Of a DNA stretch of 13,195 nt, positions 7,980-13,195 are shown piece by piece. Source of the stretch: Peptococcaceae bacterium. GTDB taxonomy: Bacteria; Bacillota; Desulfitobacteriia; Desulfitobacteriales; Syntrophobotulaceae. The stretch spans positions 1-13,195 of the forward strand of contig JAAYII010000248.1 of assembly GCA_012523535.1 (NCBI GenBank). The letters run 5' to 3'. Within the stretch, counting starts at the first letter, position 1. Every line of letters begins with the position of its first letter. Made by a program: the position numbers and the translations under genes. Under the pieces are notes generated by a model, which worked only from the letters and a program-made list of their open reading frames with translations, did no database searches and was not told where the DNA came from.

Positions 7980-8003
7980 TTTTATCATAATATTTTATCA
8001 TAA
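7980..8003. repeat. Direct repeat TTTTATCATAA in the metH/regulator divergent region
   Basis: Two exact 11-bp copies lie at 7980-7990 and 7993-8003, separated by 2 bp (13-bp period). Read on the minus strand each contains TATGAT, which resembles a -10 element for metH, but no good -35 accompanies either one. The pair could be a binding site for a regulator or tandem promoter elements. Confidence 0.5.
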
Positions 8004-8011
8004 AAAGTGAC

Positions 8012-8030
8012 TGGCCGGTATATCCGGTTA
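8012..8030 (+). promoter_or_regulatory. Leader hairpin upstream of the response regulator gene
   Basis: CCGG (8015-8018) and CCGG (8024-8027) pair around a TATAT loop. Two G-T pairs and one T-A pair extend the stem to 8012-8030. It ends one base before the GAGGAGG ribosome binding site (8032-8038). As DNA it is also a dyad between the metH and regulator promoters, so it could be an operator instead. Confidence 0.4.
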
Positions 8031-8045
8031 AGAGGAGGAAAAAAC

Positions 8046-8729
8046 ATGCCCAATCCCAAATTTAAAATCCTGGTGGTGGATGATGATCCGTCCATTAGAC
8101 AGATGTTAAGCCTGGGACTGAGCAAGGAAGGTTATGAAGTACAAACAGCCGAAAACGGGGAAATAGCTTTGGAGAAAATTCGCCAATTCGACCCCCAGGT
8201 TATTATTCTGGATATTATGATGCCGGTTATGGACGGGTATGAATTGTGCCAGATCATCCCTCAAATATCCAATGCTTCAACTATCATGCTTACAGCCAAA
8301 GACACCTCCCAAGACATAGTTAAAGGACTGAGAATGGGAGCCAACGATTATCTGGTTAAACCTTTTCACTTTGAAGAATTGCTGGCCAGGATCGAAGTTC
8401 AACTGCGCAACCGTTTCCCCGACCTATCCGGTCAAAAGGTCATCGGCAGGTTTACCATTGACGAATTGAGGAAAAATATATCTCTCGACGGCAATGTCCT
8501 TCATCTTTCACCTACGGAGTACAAGCTCCTGACCTATTTGCTTTGGAACTCCAACCAAACTTTAAGCAAGGAAAAAATCCTTCTTCATGTCTGGGGATAT
8601 GATTTTGAAGGTGAAGACAATATTGTGGAGGTATATATCAGCTACCTCAGAGAAAAACTGGGTGACGACGCCCATAAGCTCATAAAAACCGTGAGAGGAT
8701 TAGGATATCGTTTAGAGGCAGAAGTATGA
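8046..8729 (+). CDS. OmpR/PhoB-family response regulator
   Basis: This 227-residue DNA-binding response regulator is the output half of the two-component pair. The receiver domain (about 6-118) has the acidic pocket Asp12-Asp13, phospho-acceptor Asp56 in VIILDIMMPVMDGYE, switch Thr83 in IMLTAKD and Lys105 in YLVKPF. The winged-helix domain (about 132-226) has the typical LSPTEYKLLTYLL and VYISYLREKLG, and ends in IKTVRGLGYRLE. I start it at ATG 8046 because GAGGAGG (8032-8038) is 7 bases upstream. An in-frame GTG at 8007 would add 13 residues that look unlike a receiver domain and overlap the leader hairpin. It overlaps the kinase gene by 4 bp (ATGA), so the two are translationally coupled. 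The target genes cannot be told from the sequence; PhoP- or ResD-like assignment would be a guess. Confidence 0.95.
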   Translation: MPNPKFKILVVDDDPSIRQMLSLGLSKEGYEVQTAENGEIALEKIRQFDPQVIILDIMMPVMDGYELCQIIPQISNASTIMLTAKDTSQDIVKGLRMGANDYLVKPFHFEELLARIEVQLRNRFPDLSGQKVIGRFTIDELRKNISLDGNVLHLSPTEYKLLTYLLWNSNQTLSKEKILLHVWGYDFEGEDNIVEVYISYLREKLGDDAHKLIKTVRGLGYRLEAEV

Positions 8730-10291
8730 TTTCAAAGATTATTAACTATACTCTCAAAGTACACAATTATTTTAAAAACTGGCGAAAATCATTGATCGGC
8801 CAACTGTTACTGCGCTTATGGTTTTGCTTTATCCTCTTTTTTATCATTATCGGTTCCATTCAATATGACGCCTTGAAAAATTCCCTTTACCAAGGGGTAG
8901 AGCAGAACCTGTTATCTGACTACCATTCCATAAGGAACAGTATGTATGATTGGCTTGGCCGCAGTGTACTCCCTCCTGCCAAGTTTGCCGATCTCAGGCC
9001 CGGAAATTTCGTGGCTTTTTATTCCGCCGACAGTAAACCTAAATTCATTGTTTATAGTTACGGCCGTATCAACCAGGATATGTCAACTTTTATCAAGCAA
9101 GAACTTAACTTTAACTTATACCAGAAAGCCCTGGAAAACGAGCCTTTTATCTATACCGATTCCTTGAACAACAGATATATGCTTTTAGTCCAACCCGTAA
9201 TAACCACGGACTTTCAAAATGTGATCCTGGGCTATGCCATAATCGGTGAGCCGCTATATGAGGAAGATCTTGTCCTCAAAAACAGTATCAAAACCTATAT
9301 CTTGAATGCTTTGCTCGTTTTGCTGATAAGCACCTTCCTCGTGGCTTACGCTTTGCAAAAACCTTTGCAACCGCTTCTCAACATCTCGGCCACGGCCCGT
9401 AAAATAGCGGGAGGACGCTATGACCTGCGCCTGCCTTACTATCAAAAAACTTCCTTTGAAATAGAGCAATTGCAGGAAGCCCTAAACCATATGCTCAGTC
9501 AAATGGAAGCTGCTTTGAACACGGAACGCAAAGCCAAAGAAAATATGTCCCGTTTTATTGCCGACGCTTCCCACGAACTGAGGACCCCCCATACTTCAAT
9601 CAGAGGTTTTTTGGAAATCCTGCAGCGGGGAGGTGTCGAGGATAAAGAAATATTGAATTCTGCCCATCAAACCATGCTCATCGAAACCGAACGTTTGATC
9701 CGTCTGACCGAAAGCCTGCTAACCCTCAACCGCCTGGCCCAGGAGGAGCAAAGCGGCGAGCCACCGCAACAATATTCATGCTCCCTTAAGGATGTAATTC
9801 CCGAGCTGCTGCCTCTTCTAAACCCGATGTTGGGCAACAGAACATTGAAAATCAACACTTATGAGATAAACAAAGAAGAAAGGCTGGAGGCGGCAATCCC
9901 GGATCAAATATTGCCTTTAAAACCCGATGAGCTTAAGCAAATACTGTTTAATCTGCTCAACAATGCCATCCAGTATACAGCGGATAACGGCACTATCGAA
10001 ATCATAACCGGCACTGATAAGGAAAAAACCACCATCGCTGTTAAAGATAACGGCCAGGGAATCCCTCCTGAAGATTTGCCCCATATCTTTGAAAGATTCT
10101 TTAGAGGGGACCGCTCCCGTTCCCGTACAAAAGGCCAGGGCTCAGGCTTAGGTTTGGCCATTGTCTCGGAGTTGGTCAGAATCAGGGGCGGAGAAATTAA
10201 AGTCGATAGCGCTTTAGGAATTGGGTCAACTTTTATCATATCTTTTCCCACGGTAATCTCGGAGAGCCTCCCCCGAACGGATTTACAATAG
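8726..10291 (+). CDS. Membrane sensor histidine kinase
   Basis: A 521-residue sensor kinase pairs with the regulator before it. Transmembrane segments at about 28-46 (LWFCFILFFIIIGS) and 191-211 (ILNALLVLLISTFLVAYAL) flank an outside sensor domain of about 140 residues, without cysteines, whose ligand is unknown; its length would suit a PAS-like fold. A HAMP linker follows (about 212-264). The H-box reads ASHELRTPHTS with phospho-acceptor His283. The ATP-binding domain shows the N-box (NLLNNAIQYT, about 409-418), DNGQGIP (441-447), the F-box FERFF (455-459) and GQGSGLGLA (470-478). One oddity is His289 after the H-box proline, where leucine is normal; it could come from one base change (CTT to CAT). 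All other catalytic motifs are intact. The ATG lies inside the regulator's last codons. Confidence 0.95.
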   Translation: MISKIINYTLKVHNYFKNWRKSLIGQLLLRLWFCFILFFIIIGSIQYDALKNSLYQGVEQNLLSDYHSIRNSMYDWLGRSVLPPAKFADLRPGNFVAFYSADSKPKFIVYSYGRINQDMSTFIKQELNFNLYQKALENEPFIYTDSLNNRYMLLVQPVITTDFQNVILGYAIIGEPLYEEDLVLKNSIKTYILNALLVLLISTFLVAYALQKPLQPLLNISATARKIAGGRYDLRLPYYQKTSFEIEQLQEALNHMLSQMEAALNTERKAKENMSRFIADASHELRTPHTSIRGFLEILQRGGVEDKEILNSAHQTMLIETERLIRLTESLLTLNRLAQEEQSGEPPQQYSCSLKDVIPELLPLLNPMLGNRTLKINTYEINKEERLEAAIPDQILPLKPDELKQILFNLLNNAIQYTADNGTIEIITGTDKEKTTIAVKDNGQGIPPEDLPHIFERFFRGDRSRSRTKGQGSGLGLAIVSELVRIRGGEIKVDSALGIGSTFIISFPTVISESLPRTDLQ

Positions 10292-10331
10292 CGAGAAAAA
10301 CAATAGCAAGAGAACCGATTATTTAAAAAAC

Positions 10332-10426
10332 TATAATTTAAAGCCGCCCTGTCCGAATGAACAACTTGCCGAATGCTCCATTGACAGGGTCATTAAAATA
10401 AGAAAAGTAGCCTCACGGCTACTTTT
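10332..10426 (+). ncRNA. Possible small RNA or structured 3' UTR after the kinase gene
   Basis: A perfect TATAAT (10332-10337) lies 40 bp after the kinase stop codon, followed by a structured stretch. CCCTGTC (10347-10353) can pair with GACAGGG (10383-10389) around a 29-base loop that holds two CGAATG copies (10354-10359, 10370-10375). A terminator hairpin then closes it at 10403-10426. A transcript of roughly 80 bases would result. No good -35 sits at the right distance, so it may equally be the end of the kinase mRNA. No known RNA family is recognised. Confidence 0.25.
10403..10426. terminator. Two-way Rho-independent terminator between the kinase gene and htpG
   Basis: AAAAGTAGCC (10403-10412) pairs with GGCTACTTTT (10417-10426) around a TCAC loop, a 10-bp stem. 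Read on the minus strand, the stem is followed by CTTATTTT, making it a good end for htpG. On the plus strand only the four T residues of the arm are present before GGC, so it is weaker in that direction. Confidence 0.85.
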
Positions 10427-10448
10427 GGCTATTTATAGGGAAAATTTA

Positions 10449-10485
10449 TTTCCTAATTTACTTTCCAAATTATTTTCCTAATTAT
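10449..10485. repeat. Three imperfect copies of a TTTCCTAATTA-like motif
   Basis: TTTCCTAATTTA, TTTCCAAATTAT and TTTCCTAATTAT recur with a 12-13 bp period across the 3' end and stop codon of htpG. They are AT-rich and may be chance slippage. They lie between the htpG stop and its terminator and have no clear role. Confidence 0.3.
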
Positions 10486-12352
10486 TTTTAGTTACGGCTC
10501 TTTCCAAAATACTGTATAAGCGGTTTACCATATTGCGCGGATCTATAATCAGCCCGGCCGCAATCTGGGCGTTATGGAGCACCTGTTCCGCCGCTTCTTT
10601 AGCAAAAGGATCCCCGGCTTTCCGCAGCTCATTTATACCCTTGATCACAGGGTGGCGGCTGTTGATCTCCAGTATGCCGGCCGGTATGTTGGTCAGATCC
10701 TTGCTCATAAGCTGCATTACTTTCTGCATGCTGTGGGTGCCAAAGGCGCTTAAAACCACCCCCGGACTGTCCACCAAGCGTTTGGAAACCCGTACTTCGG
10801 TGACCTTATCACCCAAGGTCTCTTTGAACCAGGACAGCAGGTCCTTTTTGTCGTCTTCGCTCAAATCTCCTTCTGTTTGTGTCTCCTTTAGATCAATATC
10901 AGGCAATTCGGCGTTGTCCTGTTCGGCGGCAACTATTTTTTTGCCCTTATATTCATGCAGATTATCCAAAATATAATCATCTACGGCCTCATAAGTATAA
11001 AGAACTTCTATGCCCTTATCTTTAAAAACTTCCAGATAGGGACCGGATTCAATAACTTCCCGGTTTGTCCCGCCAACATAATAAATGGCTTTCTGGTCCT
11101 CTTTCATCCTTCCCACATAATCTTCCAGGGAGGTCAGTTCCCCTTTGGCCGTCATATTGGATTCGAAACGCAACAGTTTAACCAAAGCATCTCTATGGGT
11201 ATAATCCGTGGCCGCTCCCTCTTTCAAGAAGCGATTGAACTTTTCATAAAACTGCTTGTATTTGTCCGGATTCTCTTTGGCCTGCTCATCGAGGAACTTG
11301 AGAAAGCGGGTAGTCACCACTTTATTGAGCTTGGAAATTAAAGCATTGTCCTGAAGAGTTTCCCGGGAAATATTCAGGGGCAAATCATCGCTGTCAATAA
11401 CCCCGCGCACAAATCTCATCCATTCCGGAACAATGGCCTCAGATTTTTCCTGGATAAGCACTTTCTTGCAGAAAAGGTTAACCCCTCTTTCCATACGGCT
11501 AAAGCCCAGTCTTTCATAATTCTCCGACGGTACGAAAAGAAGGGCTCTTATGGACAAAGGAGCATCGGAGGTAAAGTGTAGTTTATAAAAAGGCTCCTGA
11601 TAAGCATTGTCAATATATTTATAGAATTCCGTATACTCCTCATCGCTGATTTGGGAAGGATTCTTGGTCCAAATGGCTTCCACCGTATTGACCTTTTCCC
11701 CGTTTACTTTAATGGGGAAAGGAACAAAACTCGAATAGCGCTTAATAATGCGTTTTATCTCCTCGGCCTGGCTATAATTATGGGCATCTGACTTGAGATC
11801 AAGGGTAATACTGGTGCCATAGGTGCTTTTATCACCCTTGGCCAAGGAATAAGTCCCGGTGCCGTCTGAAGTCCAAACCCAACTTTCGGCATCCGGCTTG
11901 TAAGAACGGGTATGAATAGTCACCTTGTCCGCCACCATAAAGGCGGAATAAAAACCCACTCCGAACTGGCCGATTAAACTCAAATCCACCGGTCCTGCTT
12001 CCGAGTCTTTTTTCGCTTCCGTCAATTTCCTGATAAATTCTTTAGAACCCGAATGGGCTATGGTTCCAAGATTTTCAATCAACTCTTCCTTGGTCATGCC
12101 TATTCCATTATCGGAGATAGTTAAAGTATGGGCCTTTTCATCCGTCTGGATTGATATTTCCAAAGGCAAATTAAGCCTATCCCCGTTTTCTTCGGTTAAT
12201 TTAAAATAACGCAGCTTCTCCGAAGCATCCGCCGCGTTGGATATCAACTCTCTCAAAAAAATATTGCGGTCGGTATAGAGAGAATTAATAACAATATCCA
12301 GCAGTTGTCTAATCTCGGTTTGAAACTCCCTGGTTTCAACATTGTTGTTCAT
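10478..12352 (-). CDS. htpG: Molecular chaperone HtpG (bacterial Hsp90)
   Basis: HtpG is the cytoplasmic Hsp90 homologue, a dimeric ATP-driven chaperone that remodels client proteins with DnaK. From the ATG at 12352 the protein is 624 residues, the same length as E. coli HtpG. The N-terminal ATPase has FLRELISNAADASEKLR (Glu35 catalytic, Asn39 for magnesium), DNGIGMTKEEL (Asp81 contacts adenine), GTIAHSGS and GQFGVGFYSAF (128-138). The middle domain carries RGVIDSDDLPLNISRE, and a C-terminal dimerisation part is present. I rejected an in-frame start at 12439: it adds 29 residues foreign to the family and reads through the promoter, while GGGAGGG lies 9 bases before the ATG at 12352. There is no CIRCE element, so HrcA control is not supported; a palindrome at the promoter may bind another regulator. 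Confidence 0.97.
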   Translation of the reverse strand: MNNNVETREFQTEIRQLLDIVINSLYTDRNIFLRELISNAADASEKLRYFKLTEENGDRLNLPLEISIQTDEKAHTLTISDNGIGMTKEELIENLGTIAHSGSKEFIRKLTEAKKDSEAGPVDLSLIGQFGVGFYSAFMVADKVTIHTRSYKPDAESWVWTSDGTGTYSLAKGDKSTYGTSITLDLKSDAHNYSQAEEIKRIIKRYSSFVPFPIKVNGEKVNTVEAIWTKNPSQISDEEYTEFYKYIDNAYQEPFYKLHFTSDAPLSIRALLFVPSENYERLGFSRMERGVNLFCKKVLIQEKSEAIVPEWMRFVRGVIDSDDLPLNISRETLQDNALISKLNKVVTTRFLKFLDEQAKENPDKYKQFYEKFNRFLKEGAATDYTHRDALVKLLRFESNMTAKGELTSLEDYVGRMKEDQKAIYYVGGTNREVIESGPYLEVFKDKGIEVLYTYEAVDDYILDNLHEYKGKKIVAAEQDNAELPDIDLKETQTEGDLSEDDKKDLLSWFKETLGDKVTEVRVSKRLVDSPGVVLSAFGTHSMQKVMQLMSKDLTNIPAGILEINSRHPVIKGINELRKAGDPFAKEAAEQVLHNAQIAAGLIIDPRNMVNRLYSILERAVTKNN

Positions 12353-12389
12353 TATTATCAACCCTCCCATCAATTTTTTGACGAATAAT

Positions 12390-12419
12390 ATTATACCACG
12401 AAGTGGGTCGGAATCTAAA
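12390..12419 (-). promoter_or_regulatory. htpG promoter (-10 TATAAT)
   Basis: On the minus strand a perfect TATAAT (12390-12395) lies about 38 bp upstream of the htpG start codon. A weaker -35, TTTAGA, is 18 bp further upstream (12414-12419). The spacer begins with the palindrome CCACGAAGTGG, which touches the -10. Confidence 0.6.
12396..12406. promoter_or_regulatory. Palindrome CCAC-N3-GTGG beside the htpG -10 box
   Basis: CCACGAAGTGG is a perfect inverted repeat with a 3-bp centre, directly next to the htpG -10 box. This is a usual place for a repressor operator. It matches neither CIRCE nor the CtsR site, and no regulator is known from the sequence. Confidence 0.4.
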
Positions 12420-12439
12420 AAATACAAATCCAGCCACAA

Positions 12440-12600
12440 TTAAGCAATTTAATCGATTTCATTTTCAAAACTTAGTTTTAATTAATCTTTTTTATTGTCT
12501 AAACAAAGGGGAATCTTTTATTTTTGGCGAATAATTAATAATTATGTCTCAGATTTTACTTTGAGGTTTTAAATATTATAGGAAAAAACTACTATAAATT
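12440..12600. other. AT-rich divergent region with two small inverted repeats
   Basis: The region upstream of the lipoprotein gene holds no gene. It contains AAAAC-TTA-GTTTT (12467-12479) and ATAATT-AAT-AATTAT (12531-12545), both perfect. TATTAT (12574-12579) and TATAAA (12593-12598) are possible -10 boxes for the lipoprotein gene, but neither has a convincing -35. Confidence 0.35.
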
Positions 12601-12617
12601 TTTGGAGGACAATAAAG

Positions 12618-13195
12618 ATGAAAGTCACTGCAAAAGTCTTAATAATTGTGACCATCTTGTTGCTAAACAGCACATTTTTATGCGCCTGCGGTTCCAAAAA
12701 AAAACCCGACACTGCTGCTCAACCTTCCGTATTTGAGATTTCTTCCGCCGAGCAAGAAGAAGCTTCCCCTGGCGGCCAAAATGATTCCGCCGCCGACCAA
12801 AAAGCTTCTACGGATAAAGACGCTATTTCCGAACTATTGGCCAAAGGTAGCAATATTAACGAGATTTGCTATGACTTGATTATAATCGGTGCCGGCATAT
12901 CTTCTGAAACCAAAGTCTGGTTTAAAAATAAAAAAATGAAAATCGACAGCCTTTTAAACGGGAAGAGAACTTTTTATATTTTTGACCTGGAAAAAGACGA
13001 GATAATATCTTACTTGCCAGGAGAAGATATGGCCACCAAACAACGAAGCTACGAGTACACCGGAACGGACAGCATTACCCCCATGGATTTAGCCTCATTT
13101 TTAAATAACAACGATTACAAGCTAATGGGAACCCAAACCGTTAACGGGATGGAATGTCAACTTTTGACCGTCAACACCGATGAGGGTAATTTTAA
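12618..13195 (+). CDS. Lipoprotein, LolA-like or DUF4412-like, C-terminal end missing
   Basis: The gene runs off the window; 192 residues are visible. It starts at ATG 12618 behind GGAGG (12604-12608). The N-terminus has a charged start (MKVTAKV), a hydrophobic segment (LIIVTILLLNSTFL) and the lipobox LCAC with Cys24 as the lipidated residue, so it should be exported and anchored to the outside of the membrane. A linker rich in Ser, Ala, Gln and acidic residues follows (about 28-68). The visible core then shows YDLIIIGAG, TKVWFKNKKMKID, TFYIFDLEKDEIISYLPGEDMA and later MGTQTVNGMECQLLTV. This alternating strand pattern resembles the LolA/DUF4412 group of lipid- or ligand-binding lipoproteins, but that placement is from general look only. 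Nine A residues (12696-12704) encode the Lys run after the lipobox. Its partner genes are outside the window. Confidence 0.85.
   Translation, partial: MKVTAKVLIIVTILLLNSTFLCACGSKKKPDTAAQPSVFEISSAEQEEASPGGQNDSAADQKASTDKDAISELLAKGSNINEICYDLIIIGAGISSETKVWFKNKKMKIDSLLNGKRTFYIFDLEKDEIISYLPGEDMATKQRSYEYTGTDSITPMDLASFLNNNDYKLMGTQTVNGMECQLLTVNTDEGNF

Noticed and set aside
8007..8045. GTG start at 8007 for the response regulator
   Set aside because: There is no ribosome binding site before it, it adds 13 residues not found in receiver domains, and a strong GAGGAGG precedes ATG 8046.
12353..12439. Longer htpG start at 12439
   Set aside because: The added 29 residues are unlike HtpG, cross the TATAAT promoter, and leave the good ribosome binding site before 12352 unused.
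12531..12545. Fur- or PerR-like box
   Set aside because: The dyad ATAATTAATAATTAT has the wrong phase for both the Fur 7-1-7 pattern and the PerR box when aligned base by base.
1..13195. A defence system, mobile element or CRISPR array
   Set aside because: No transposase, integrase, toxin-antitoxin pair, defence gene or spaced repeat array is visible. All recognised genes are core metabolic, regulatory or chaperone genes.

Overview
The window looks like chromosomal DNA of an anaerobic, low-to-middle GC Firmicute (Clostridia or a relative). The evidence is strong AGGAGG-type ribosome binding sites, AT-rich intergenic DNA with Rho-independent terminators, a Gram-positive style lipoprotein, NrdR beside what looks like an anaerobic (class III) ribonucleotide reductase, a bifunctional AdhE, and an OmpR-type two-component pair. 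The taxon is inferred from gene content and was not tested by a search. No mobile element, CRISPR array, tRNA or rRNA is seen.

Layout. 1-805 (minus): nrdR followed by the start of a ribonucleotide reductase gene, cut by the window edge. The nrdR promoter carries two NrdR boxes whose centres are 31 bp apart. 806-1094: divergent regulatory region. 1095-4419 (plus): adhE (acetyl-CoA to ethanol), then a 223-residue protein with seven octapeptide repeats that I do not recognise. 4453-4497: strong hairpin terminator between convergent genes. 4508-7954 (minus): metH, cobalamin-dependent methionine synthase with all domains including the reactivation domain. 7955-8045: short divergent region with an 11-bp direct repeat and a leader hairpin. 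8046-10291 (plus): response regulator and sensor kinase overlapping by 4 bp. 10292-10477: structured region with a perfect TATAAT, an inverted repeat and a two-way terminator; possibly a small RNA. 10478-12352 (minus): htpG with a clear -10 box and a palindrome beside it. 12353-12617: AT-rich divergent region. 12618-end (plus): a lipoprotein with a LolA-like look, cut by the window edge.

Functionally this is a set of housekeeping and anaerobic-metabolism units: deoxynucleotide supply under NrdR control, fermentative redox balance by AdhE, methionine and folate one-carbon metabolism by MetH, envelope or environment sensing by the two-component system, and protein folding by HtpG. Transcription units alternate in convergent and divergent pairs, each convergent pair sharing a terminator. 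The least explained items are the octapeptide-repeat protein, the possible small RNA after the kinase gene, and a histidine at an unusual place in the kinase H-box.
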